NCBI GenBank assembly: GCA_945906815.1
Contig: CAMDRT010000008.1
Coordinates: forward strand, 1-64,000
Source: Bordetella parapertussis
Lineage (GTDB): Bacteria > Pseudomonadota > Gammaproteobacteria > Burkholderiales > SG8-41
Reading direction: 5' to 3'
DNA: 64,000 nucleotides
Shown one piece after another: positions 1 through 8,140 of the stretch (positions within the stretch are counted from its first letter, which is position 1; the number at the start of each line of letters is the position of its first letter). The notes below the pieces were generated by a model. The model was not told the origin of the DNA. It saw nothing but the letters and a program-made list of their open reading frames with translations, and did no database searches. A program made the position numbers and the translations under genes.

Positions 1-1496
1 GGTGGGGGTGGAGCATGTCGCGCTTTCGATGATGCGCGAAATCGGTTTCATTGAGCACCTGCAATCCTTGGGGTTTAATCGTGCGCAGTGCGCCGCTGCC
101 ATTGGCAACGTGATTGGGCGCATGGCCGCGCCGGGCTCGGAGTTGGCCACCTGGGGTTGGTTGAAGTGTGAATCGGCGCTGGGAGAAATACTGGAGTTCG
201 ATTTCGAGGCCATGTCGCTGATGCGCCTGTATCGGGCATCCGACTTGTTGTTGCGTCACCAAGCGAAGATCGAAGCGTTTGTGTTCGAGCGAGTGCGAAG
301 TCTGTTTGCTCTGGAGAGCACCGTCACCTTGTACGACCTGACCAACACCTACTTCGAGGGGGCGCAAAAGAGTAATTCGAAAGCGGCGCGCGGCCGCTCC
401 AAGGAGAAGCGCTCCGATGCGCTACTGCTCACCCTGGGCCTGGTGCTCGACGCCAGTGGTTTCGTGAAACGCTCTCAGGTGTTCGCCGGCAACGCAGTGG
501 AGGCGAGTACCCTGGCAGCGATGCTCAAAGACTTGCAGGCTCCGGCAGGTTCACTGGTGGTGATGGATCGGGGTATTGCCACCGAAGAGAATTTGACGTG
601 GCTGCGAGCACAGGGCTATCGCTATCTGGTGGTCTCACGCGAGAGAACGCGCCAATTCGATCCTGCCTATGCGGTGGAGATCAGCGCCGCAGACGGACAG
701 CGTATCCGTTTGCAAAAGGTATTGAGCGCCGAGGCCGCCGAAGTGCGCCTGTACTGCCATTCACCGGGGCGCGAGCAAAAAGAGACCGCCATCGTCGCGC
801 GTCTGACCCAGCGATTTGAAGAGGGCCTGGCCAAGCTGTGCCAAAGCATCGCCAAGCCGCGCGGTGAGCGGGGCTTAGTCAAAATCACCGAGCGCGTTGG
901 ACGGCTCAAACAAAAGTGCCGGGGCATCGCCCAACACTACCGCATTGAATATCAGATTGATGACTCGGGCAAAAAAATCACCGCGTTGACTTGGACCAAG
1001 GAGCCGATTCCAGGCACTCAGATGAGTGATCCGGGGGTGTACTGCCTGCGCAGCAACGAAATCTCCTGGACCGAGGAGCAACTGTGGCGCACCTACATGA
1101 CACTTACCGATCTGGAGTCGGTGTTCCGAAGTCTGAAGTCCGAACTGGGCCTGCGTCCCATCTTCCATCGCAAGGAGGCGCGCAGCGACGCGCATCTGTT
1201 CATCTCGGTGCTCGCCTATCAGTTCGTCCAAATCGTTCGCACGCGCTTGGCCGAGCGGGGCATTCATGAAAGTTGGGCGAGCTTACGCAACATCCTCCGG
1301 GTGCAGCGCCGCGTCACCAGCAGTTTCAAGATGCGCGCGGGACGAAGTCTCACCGTGCGCAAAGCCTCCCAACCCGAGGCCCAACTCGCTCCACTCTACA
1401 CAGCGCTGGCTCTGGACCCCAACCCAGGAGGAACAAAGAAACTCATCGTTTGAGAAAAATGACATGAATGTAGTGCCACTTGGCGATTTCGGGTAG
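1..1496 (+). mobile_element. IS1634-like insertion sequence, right part only
   Basis: The element is represented by its transposase gene and about 40 bp of 3' flank; the left end lies outside the window. The right boundary is placed near 1496 because a disrupted gspE/pilB reading frame becomes open from 1502 with no start codon of its own. I could not verify a terminal inverted repeat or target duplication because only one end is visible. The family assignment rests on the transposase. Confidence 0.7.
2..1453 (+). CDS. IS1634-family (IS4-group) DDE transposase, N-terminus outside window
   Basis: Catalyses cut-and-paste transposition of its IS. The visible 483 residues contain the family signature YDLTNTYFEG near residue 111 (first catalytic Asp at 112), a second Asp in VVMDRG near 189, and a DLESVFRSLKSELGLRP stretch near 370 that supplies the Glu. 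Members usually run about 550 residues, and the first visible residues match an internal part of the family, so roughly 70-90 N-terminal residues are probably upstream of the window. The GTG at position 2 is therefore unlikely to be the real start. The frame is otherwise intact. Its insertion appears to have removed the 5' end of the ATPase gene that follows. Confidence 0.85.
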   Translation: MGVEHVALSMMREIGFIEHLQSLGFNRAQCAAAIGNVIGRMAAPGSELATWGWLKCESALGEILEFDFEAMSLMRLYRASDLLLRHQAKIEAFVFERVRSLFALESTVTLYDLTNTYFEGAQKSNSKAARGRSKEKRSDALLLTLGLVLDASGFVKRSQVFAGNAVEASTLAAMLKDLQAPAGSLVVMDRGIATEENLTWLRAQGYRYLVVSRERTRQFDPAYAVEISAADGQRIRLQKVLSAEAAEVRLYCHSPGREQKETAIVARLTQRFEEGLAKLCQSIAKPRGERGLVKITERVGRLKQKCRGIAQHYRIEYQIDDSGKKITALTWTKEPIPGTQMSDPGVYCLRSNEISWTEEQLWRTYMTLTDLESVFRSLKSELGLRPIFHRKEARSDAHLFISVLAYQFVQIVRTRLAERGIHESWASLRNILRVQRRVTSSFKMRAGRSLTVRKASQPEAQLAPLYTALALDPNPGGTKKLIV

Positions 1497-1501
1497 CATA
1501 A

Positions 1502-2917
1502 ACTATTGATCTAGAACGAGAAATTTTTACCGATGTTAAAGATGGGCTAGGTCTGCGGGTATCCCCGTATCTGGCGCCAGAAGTCGCGATCCGGCGCGCC
1601 CATCTCCTCTACAAGGATGGCGTCCGCAGCATCCTGGAACAGTCGGCGACGAGCGGGGGAGAGAAGATCGTGCGATCGCCGGCCATGGGCAATAAGACGG
1701 CCGTGGAACTTCTGACGAACATCCTGGAGTGCGCGGCACTATTGGGGGCGTCGGATATCCATATTGATCCGTTCGAATACGAGACCACTGTCCGTTTCCG
1801 CATTGATGGCGCGCTACGCAAAATTATGAATCTCCCTACCGAGATGCTGTCTCCGCTGGTTAGCCGCATAAAGGTTCTGAGCTCCATGCGGATCGACGAG
1901 CGGCGGATCCCCTTGGATGGCCGCTTCGAGGTTGACATGGGCGGGTTCAGCTTGGGTATCCGTGTCTCCTCGATTCCAACCGCCTGGGGAGAGAAGGTCG
2001 TCATGCGGGTCCTGCTCGGTGGGGGCGAAGCGCTGACTCTGGAGGCGCTAGGCCTTAGTGCCGCCGACCTCCAGACCTTCCTGCGGAAAATCACCCGACC
2101 GTACGGGATGATCCTGATCACCGGTCCAACGGGTTCGGGCAAAACCACCACTCTCTATGCTGCCCTGCGCGAGCTCAGCTTCCGACAGCAAGGCAATATG
2201 AGTATCTCGACCATCGAGGACCCGGTTGAATCCAGGATCGCCGGGGTGAACCAGATGCAGGTCAACTCAGAGGCCGGCCTCGAGTTTTCCACCGGACTCA
2301 GAGCACTGGTTCGCCAGGATACCGACATAATTATGGTTGGGGAGATCCGGGACCAAGAGACCGCAGAAATCGCGGCGCGAGGCGCACTCGTGGGGCACAT
2401 CCTCCTTTCCAGTCTCCACACCAACGACGCGACAAGTGCGATCCCGAGGCTGCTAGACCTTGGGGTAGAACCGTTCCTGGTCTCCTCAACATTAACCTTG
2501 GTGATCGCGCAGCGGCTGGTGCGCCAAATCTGCGTGCACTGTCGGGAGAGCATAGCGCCCTCTGCAGAAACTCTAGCTAAACTTCGGGCGCATGGGGACT
2601 TCGCCCAGATGCTCAGTGTGCTGCAACGGGAGGGCGTGCTGGCAACCAGCGACGACCCGCTCTCTGGAATCCGCCTGTTCCGGGGACGTGGGTGCGCCCA
2701 GTGTAACGGCAGCGGATTTGCGGGGCGAGTTGGCATCTTCGAGGTGTTAGATATCGACGACGAGATCAAGAGCATGATCATGGAGCGCAAAGCAGCCCAC
2801 TCGATCCGGTCGTTGGCGATCGCCAAAGGGATGAAGACCATGTTGCAGGACGGGCTCGCTAAGGCGCTTCTCGGTGAGACCTTACTAGATGAGGTATTTC
2901 TGGCCTGCGTCGATTGA
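1502..2917 (+). pseudogene. gspE/pilB-type secretion ATPase, 5'-truncated next to the IS
   Basis: This encodes the motor ATPase of type II secretion or type IV pilus systems. A GTG at 1670 opens a 415-residue frame, but the same frame is open back to 1502 and there encodes residues typical of the end of the GspE N2 domain (GLRVSPYLAPEVAIRRA), so the gene originally extended further upstream. The ATPase core is intact: ASDIHIDPFE near the start, Walker A GPTGSGKTTT (from 2123), the Asp box/Walker B region TDIIMVGEIRD, the His box SSLHTNDA, and a CxxC...CxxC zinc motif (CVHC, CAQC). No other secretion or pilus gene is visible. Internal translation from 1670 might give an ATPase core lacking its docking domain, but loss of function is more likely. 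Confidence 0.85.
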
Positions 2918-3111
2918 TTCGAAAAATCGAAGGGACGGAAGCGGTCCCGGAAAAATGCTGTAAATCCGCGAGAAGGTCAGCTTCACCAAGGGCCGTGTTT
3001 CACGTGCCATCGCATGCGGGGACGCGTTTCGGGCTACGCCCGAGCGCAATTCCCGCGCGAGATAGAAAAAGCGGACAAGTCTATTAACCCGTGACAAGTC
3101 GGCAAAAATAG

Positions 3112-3136
3112 ATTGTCAGTACGTTGTCCTGACGAT
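3112..3136 (+). promoter_or_regulatory. Imperfect palindrome upstream of DUF1778 antitoxin
   Basis: ATTGTCAG and CTGACGAT form arms matching at 7 of 8 positions around a 9-bp spacer, 35 bp before the antitoxin ATG. Ribbon-helix-helix DUF1778 antitoxins normally repress their own operon by binding such repeats, so this is a plausible operator. Binding is inferred only. Confidence 0.35.
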
Positions 3137-3170
3137 ATGCTGGGATACCTTTTTCAGAAAAGGATCCACC

Positions 3171-3389
3171 ATGACCGCCGCTATTCATTCCAAATCCGAA
3201 CGCATTGATGTGCGCGCCAGCACGCCTGTGAAGCAACTGCTTCAGGAGGCGGCGCGTGCGGCACACAAGAATGTGAGCGAGTTTTTGCTGGCTGCGGGCA
3301 TCATCGCAGCCAATCAAACTCTGGCCGATCGCGCTCGCTTTGAGCTAACCCCCAAGCAGTGGCTGGAATTTCAGGCCGCGTTAGGCTGA
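3171..3389 (+). CDS. DUF1778 (TacA-like) antitoxin, orphan and short
   Basis: Ribbon-helix-helix antitoxin of the DUF1778 family, which normally neutralises a GNAT acetyltransferase toxin that acetylates charged tRNA. The 72 residues carry the family core (KSERIDVRAS, then QLLQEAARAAHKNVSEFLL and ANQTLADR). The start has a good ribosome site, AAAGGA, eight bases upstream. Family members are usually 90-100 residues and end with a toxin-contacting tail; here the protein stops just after FELTPKQWLEFQAALG. No GNAT gene follows, and the next gene is convergent, so both the toxin and the toxin-binding tail seem to be lost. Confidence 0.75.
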   Translation: MTAAIHSKSERIDVRASTPVKQLLQEAARAAHKNVSEFLLAAGIIAANQTLADRARFELTPKQWLEFQAALG

Positions 3390-3431
3390 GCCCGGAATCC
3401 GTGGTCACGATCAAACGGAATGAACGCCTGC

Positions 3432-3836
3432 TTATTTCTGCAGTAGCCTTTGAACTTCAGCCATGCAGCGACGTGCAGAAGAAACCAATTCCGGCACAAA
3501 ATTGTGACCACTGCGCAAGGCACTGGAGAGAACGGCCAAGTCTTCAATGTACTCGTGCACCATCTGGTTGCGAAGACGACGTATTTCCATCCAAACATCA
3601 GTAGATACGATCAAGCCAAACTTTTCCGCCTTGTCCAGGTTATCAATCGCAGGTCCGGGCGTTTCTGCCAAGGCCATCAACAACGCGGGCAACAGCTTGT
3701 CACCCACCGTATCTTGCAAGCGACCAAAGCGAGAGACAAACAGACGCCGATCGGTATCCAGCAAGTGACGGCATTCTTTCTCCATTACGCGGACCAAAAA
3801 ATCAAGGCGCGCTGCCAATGGCGCTGCGATTTTCAT
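3432..3836 (-). CDS. hepT: HepT-like HEPN RNase toxin
   Basis: Toxin of an MntA-HepT type system. The 134-residue all-alpha protein carries the HEPN catalytic motif RNQMVHEY (R89, H94, Y96), which matches the RX4HXY form of HepT ribonucleases. In characterised members the Tyr is AMPylated by the partner nucleotidyltransferase, which silences RNA cleavage. The start codon overlaps the stop of the upstream mntA by four bases, so the pair is probably translationally coupled with antitoxin first. It is convergent with the DUF1778 gene. The motif and partner make the assignment strong; RNA target specificity cannot be read from sequence. Confidence 0.85.
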   Translation of the reverse strand: MKIAAPLAARLDFLVRVMEKECRHLLDTDRRLFVSRFGRLQDTVGDKLLPALLMALAETPGPAIDNLDKAEKFGLIVSTDVWMEIRRLRNQMVHEYIEDLAVLSSALRSGHNFVPELVSSARRCMAEVQRLLQK

Positions 3837-4132
3837 AAAAGAACACCTTCTGCCATTGCGATGGTGTGAATCGGCAAATGCATCAAGTTGGGCGCTTTGA
3901 TCAATACATCAACTTTTCGGCCATACATGGCACGGGATACCTGAGCCGCCAGACGGGCTGAGAGCTGCGCGGGCTCTGCCACGACCTTGTCCAACTCCAG
4001 GAGCAAGTCCACATCACCCCCGCGCGCATCGTCTCGCACACGGGAGCCGAACAACCAAACCCGTGCAGTTTCCCCCGCGAGCTGGGACGCTCCTTTGCGG
4101 ATAGCTGAAATTTGTTCAGAAGTCAGGCGCAT
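3833..4132 (-). CDS. mntA: MntA-like minimal nucleotidyltransferase antitoxin
   Basis: Nucleotidyltransferase-fold antitoxin that inactivates HepT by adding AMP to the HEPN tyrosine. The 99 residues show the polymerase-beta signature: G29-S30 followed nine residues later by D40-x-D42, with a third acidic residue at D75 in RKVDVLI. All three metal-binding acids are present, so the enzyme should be active. There is no clear ribosome-binding site before the ATG, so a short or absent leader is possible. It lies directly upstream of hepT with a four-base overlap. Confidence 0.85.
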   Translation of the reverse strand: MRLTSEQISAIRKGASQLAGETARVWLFGSRVRDDARGGDVDLLLELDKVVAEPAQLSARLAAQVSRAMYGRKVDVLIKAPNLMHLPIHTIAMAEGVLL

Positions 4133-4324
4133 GCATCCATGTTAGTCCATTTGTGCGTATTTCGGAGAACGCTATGCGCTTGAATTTGACAGCAGGTTTG
4201 CCGACCTGCTCAATTTCACAATGCGACATGGACAAACACCCGCTTCATTACTCAGGAGCTCGGAGAGCGAATTTGATTCCGGTCGCACTGCACCACCATT
4301 TACCCAAATTCCGACTCTTATCAG

Positions 4325-4528
4325 TTGGGATTTTTTTGTGCCACGCTGTGGCCGGTGGCCGACCAAAGCACCGCCACGCTGATGGCAAATATGTACCGTC
4401 GGCGGCAGTCTGATGCGCTCACCAAGATCGAAGCACTCAGGCAGGCGCAAATCGCGCTGAAGTCACAAGATAAATACTCCCACCCGTATTACTGGGGGCC
4501 GTTCATCCTGATGGGAAACTGGAAATAG
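4325..4528 (+). pseudogene. C-terminal fragment of a CHAT-domain protein
   Basis: About 65 codons match only the tail of CHAT (caspase-like, TPR-associated) proteases: CATLWPVADQSTATLMANMY, then KIEALRQAQIAL, then YSHPYYWGPFILMGNW, which is the usual end of the domain. The catalytic His/Cys part and any TPR region are absent upstream. The 190 bp between here and mntA contain nothing recognisable. The TTG at 4325 is simply the first possible start in an open frame, so this is a relic and not a gene. Confidence 0.75.
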
Positions 4529-4652
4529 TTTAATAAAAACAATCGCTTAAAAAGACTTTTTTATTGATATTTTTCATCCTCACATTTCCACGGCCGATGC
4601 GTCTCTCTCCATGTAAGCGCTCAGGCTTCCGAGAAACCAAAGGAGAAATGTG

Positions 4653-4856
4653 ATGAAAACAATTATTCAGGCGGCAGCTGTGTTGGGAATATTTGCGGCA
4701 TCAATGGGACATGCGGCGCCTGCCCTCGCCGTAATAGCGCCCACGAATATTGACCGTGTGTGCATGAAATACGGATGCACTATCCCGCCAATGAAAACGA
4801 TTTATGAAGCTGATCAAATTCAGACGGGGAAAAAATGGGGCGGCATGATCTACTAG
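4653..4856 (+). CDS. Small secreted protein of unknown function
   Basis: The gene has a consensus ribosome site AGGAG seven bases before an ATG, and encodes 67 residues. The N-terminus is a convincing signal peptide (MKTIIQAAAVLGIFAASMGH, then AAPALA). The predicted mature part is only about 40 residues, with two cysteines in CMKYGC that could form a disulfide. It follows the CHAT relic and precedes the phd/vapC pair convergently. No family is recognised. The strong translation signals and signal peptide argue that it is real. Confidence 0.55.
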   Translation: MKTIIQAAAVLGIFAASMGHAAPALAVIAPTNIDRVCMKYGCTIPPMKTIYEADQIQTGKKWGGMIY

Positions 4857-4906
4857 ATCAGCCAATGGCTGGTTGTAGCGTCAAGTCTTGACTGTTGCCT
4901 AGTGCG

Positions 4907-5344
4907 CTACGAGCCTTTGGCCGCCATTGCCTCAATGCCAAACGCCGGCGCTGCCAGCAACATATGCCGGTCGTTGGTATAGACGCGTCGCAGTCCATGC
5001 TCTCTGGCGCAGACAAGGTGCAGTGCATCCGCCGAGCGGATCGTTATGTTCTTGCTCAACGCGCGAACGGATTCCGCAGTATTGGCAATCAAGTTATCCG
5101 TGACCGCAAGCCAGGTCCATAGTCCCGCCACGCAATCATCGGTGAATTGGGCGCAGACTTCGTGAAACTCGCCTTCTGTTAAAGCGCCTTCACGCCACTT
5201 GCGGTGAAAGACGCTTGTCACTTCGATACGGCCAAGCGCACTGCAATGCACCTGTCCGAGGGACTCTGCCAGTTGCCGGACAGCATCACTTTCCGGCTCG
5301 TCCACGTAAAACTTGGCGATATACGCCGAATCGAAATAGCTCAC
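4907..5344 (-). CDS. vapC: PIN-domain RNase toxin (VapC-like)
   Basis: Type II toxin that cleaves RNA through a PIN nuclease site. The 145-residue protein shows the four acidic residues in expected places: D5 in YFDSAYIAK, E41 in GRIEVTS, D106 in RSADALHL and D125 in VYTNDRHML. It lies downstream of a Phd-type antitoxin on the same strand with a 26-bp gap, a normal layout. The site looks complete, so the toxin should be active if expressed. It is convergent with the small secreted protein gene. Confidence 0.85.
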   Translation of the reverse strand: MSYFDSAYIAKFYVDEPESDAVRQLAESLGQVHCSALGRIEVTSVFHRKWREGALTEGEFHEVCAQFTDDCVAGLWTWLAVTDNLIANTAESVRALSKNITIRSADALHLVCAREHGLRRVYTNDRHMLLAAPAFGIEAMAAKGS

Positions 5345-5370
5345 AGCCTACGAATAACTCAAGTAAATAA

Positions 5371-5622
5371 TCACGCGCGGTTCCGGTCCTCGGAAACCGA
5401 CTGGGTACTATCCGTGCCGCCTTTGAGTTTGCCGAGCAGGCGCGCGTAACCCTTACGCAGCTTGCGCGCGGCGAAAGGATTGACCACCGGCTTCGCGGTT
5501 ACCGGCACAATTTGCGCAATGACCTTGCCGTGGTCGGTCACGGTGATGGGCCCGAGCGTCATGCTGCGCCTGACCCAATCGCCAGTTTTCTCGTGCAGCT
5601 CCCGAATCGAGATGGTTTTCAT
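5371..5622 (-). CDS. Phd/YefM-type antitoxin
   Basis: DNA-binding antitoxin for the adjacent PIN toxin. The 83 residues have the Phd/YefM N-terminal fold (MKTISIRELHEKTGDWVRR, then ITVTDHGKVIAQIVP) followed by a charged, disordered tail that would wrap the toxin. There is no Shine-Dalgarno motif before the ATG. Instead the heptamer TGTCACA occurs twice, at 5624-5630 and 5635-5641, immediately upstream of the start, a likely autoregulatory site. This suggests a very short leader. Confidence 0.8.
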   Translation of the reverse strand: MKTISIRELHEKTGDWVRRSMTLGPITVTDHGKVIAQIVPVTAKPVVNPFAARKLRKGYARLLGKLKGGTDSTQSVSEDRNRA

Positions 5623-5829
5623 GTGTCACAGGGTGTCACATTTAGCACGTGCCTGCAACCGGCCGCAACTGGCTCGATCGGGCCGCGACAACGGCTCAAG
5701 ATTTTCCTAAATAACTCTAAGCTGGCCGCCCTGTCATTGAAACCGGCTTTCATCAATCGGCAACCCCAACTTGCGTCTGTTGATCATCTTGCGATAGGCG
5801 AGGCGGCTTATCGGCCACGGCATCCATGG

Positions 5830-7902
5830 TCAGCTCCTGTTGATGGTGATGATGAGGTCGCCGTAAGCGTCTACCTCAAGGCTGTCCCCGGGATGCATCA
5901 CCGTGGTTGAGGCATGCTCCTCGATCAGCGCCGGGCCGGCGATGCGGTTGCCTGCTTTGAGTGCGCTGCGCTGGTAGGTCGGCGTGTCGAGGTAGCCCAC
6001 GCCCGCGAAATAGACGGCACGCGTGCCGCGCAACGCCTCGGGCTGCGGCTGCGGCCCGCCTTGCGCGATGTGCTCGAAGGGCGGCTTGCGCATCTCGCCG
6101 ACAGTGGCACTGCGCAGGCTAACGATCTCGGCCTTCTCGTGCGCGACCGAAAAACCGTAGCGCGTCTGGTGCACGGCGTCAAAGCGGCGCTTGATGCCGT
6201 CGCGATCCTGCGTCTGGAAAAGTTCCAGCGGCAGATCGACGGTGACCGCGTGCTCCTGTCCTACATAACGCATATCGGCGGCACGCCTCACGGTCGTTGT
6301 GGTAAGCGTGGCCTGACCGCGCGTGACGGTGGCGCGGCCACGCGCCTCCATCTCGGAGAACAGTGCCTCCATGTCCGCAAACGACGCCTCGGCGAGCGGC
6401 GTGAACCAGGTGCTGACAAAGTCGCGGCGCAGGTCGGCGACCAGCATGCCATAGGCGGAGAAGTGCCCTGGCGCACGCGGAATCACCACTGTGGCGATCT
6501 GCAGTTCGCGCGCCACCATCGCCGCGTGCAGCGGCCCTGCGCCACCATAAGCCACGAGGGCAAAGTCCGCAGCATCCAGGCCGCGCTCGGTGGTCACCCA
6601 GCGCACCACGTTCGCCATCTGGGTGGCGGCGATGCGCAATATACCTTCGGCCGCCTCGACCAGATCGAGGCCCAGTGGCGCTGCAATGCTTACACCCAGA
6701 GCCTGCTTCGCAGCGGCGATATCGAGCGGCATTTCGCCGCCGAGAAAACGCTCGGCACCGAGCCGGCCGAGCACCAGGTTGGCGTCGGTGATCGTCGGCT
6801 CGGTGCCGCCGCGCCCGTAGCACACCGGGCCGGGCTGCGCGCCGGCGCTCTGCGGCCCCACGCGCAAGGCATTGCCAGGCTCGACACGCGCGATGCTGCC
6901 GCCGCCGGTGCCGACTTCCTGTATATCGATCATCGGTATCTGGATCGGCAGGCCGGTGGCATAGCCGCCGATCAGCGAGCTGCCCGTCATCAGCACCTCG
7001 CCGTTGTAGATCACGCCGGCCTTGGCGGTGGTGCCGCCCATATCAAAGGCGATGGCATTGCGCATGCCGATGCTGTCGCACAACACTTTGGCGCCGATGA
7101 CCCCTGCCGCCGGGCCCGATTCCAGCATGCGTATGCACGAATGCCGCGCGTCAGCGACGTCGAACAGTCCGCCGGTCGACTGCACGATGAGGAAGGTGCC
7201 GGCGAAGCCTGCGGCGTCGAGGTGCGTCTCCATCTCGCTGAGGTAGCGGCGCACGCGCGGCCCCACGTAGGCGTTGGCGGCCGCGGTCGAGGTGCGCTCG
7301 AACTCGCGGTATTCCTGACTCAGTTCGTGCGACGCGCTGACGAAGAGTTGCGGAAATTCCTGCTCGATGATCTGCTTCGCGCGCTGCTCGTGCGCCGGGT
7401 TGCGGTAGGAGTGCAGGAACAGGATCGCAATCGACTCCACCCCCTGCGCCACTGCGGCTGCGGCCACCGTGCGCACCTGCGCTTCGTCCATTTTGATCAG
7501 CACCGCGCCCTGCGCATCGATACGCTCGCTGATTTCAAAGCGCAGGTCGCGCTCGATCAACGGCACATGCCGCTTGAAAAACAGATTGTAGGATTCCGGC
7601 CGGTTGACGCGGCCAATCTCGTAGATGTCGCGAAAGCCCTGCGTCGTCAACAACGCGCAGCGCGCGCCGTTACGTTCGAGGATGGTGTTGATCGCAACTG
7701 TGGTACCGTGAAGAAATAACCGCGTCGCCTGGAATCGGGCGCTGGTTCTGGCCACACCCTGTGCGATGCCGGACACCAGGCGCTGCGGCGTGGTCAGCGT
7801 CTTGCCAAGCTGCAATTCACCGCTGGTCTCGTTGAACGCCGCCACGTCGGTGAAGGTGCCGCCGACGTCGGCCGCGAGTCGGATGGGGTCGGAATCTGTC
7901 AT
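5830..7902 (-). CDS. Hydantoinase/oxoprolinase A subunit (HyuA-like)
   Basis: ATP-dependent hydantoinase or acetone/acetophenone-carboxylase-type subunit. It is 690 residues, the normal family length, with the N-terminal ASKHA motif DVGGTFTDV (residues 12-20), the central AFDMGGTTAKAG motif, and the family stretch VAYGGAGPLHA. The usual HyuB partner is absent: the gene ends next to the phd/vapC pair, and the divergent upstream neighbour is an NHL-repeat protein. It could work with a HyuB encoded elsewhere or on another substrate. The substrate cannot be inferred. Confidence 0.85.
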   Translation of the reverse strand: MTDSDPIRLAADVGGTFTDVAAFNETSGELQLGKTLTTPQRLVSGIAQGVARTSARFQATRLFLHGTTVAINTILERNGARCALLTTQGFRDIYEIGRVNRPESYNLFFKRHVPLIERDLRFEISERIDAQGAVLIKMDEAQVRTVAAAAVAQGVESIAILFLHSYRNPAHEQRAKQIIEQEFPQLFVSASHELSQEYREFERTSTAAANAYVGPRVRRYLSEMETHLDAAGFAGTFLIVQSTGGLFDVADARHSCIRMLESGPAAGVIGAKVLCDSIGMRNAIAFDMGGTTAKAGVIYNGEVLMTGSSLIGGYATGLPIQIPMIDIQEVGTGGGSIARVEPGNALRVGPQSAGAQPGPVCYGRGGTEPTITDANLVLGRLGAERFLGGEMPLDIAAAKQALGVSIAAPLGLDLVEAAEGILRIAATQMANVVRWVTTERGLDAADFALVAYGGAGPLHAAMVARELQIATVVIPRAPGHFSAYGMLVADLRRDFVSTWFTPLAEASFADMEALFSEMEARGRATVTRGQATLTTTTVRRAADMRYVGQEHAVTVDLPLELFQTQDRDGIKRRFDAVHQTRYGFSVAHEKAEIVSLRSATVGEMRKPPFEHIAQGGPQPQPEALRGTRAVYFAGVGYLDTPTYQRSALKAGNRIAGPALIEEHASTTVMHPGDSLEVDAYGDLIITINRS

Positions 7903-8140
7903 CGACTGCGGTTGCCTCTATGATCAAAACATTAAACTTCGTAAAAAATCAAGACGCGCGCCGCACAAGCTCTACTCAGCCACGCACGCAAGTCCGTATT
8001 CAACATGCGCGCGTCGCCGGGTTTATTGTTCACACGCAAACTCCGCGTCAGACACAGCCCAAATTTTACTGCGATTTATGAAAAATAAATCGACGCCGCG
8101 ACCCTTAATGTAAAATTCATATTCTCGGAGGAAAGCAGAC

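Noticed and set aside
5914..7719. 601-codon open frame on the plus strand
   Set aside because: It is exactly antisense to hyuA, has no family likeness, and long antisense frames are expected in GC-rich genes.
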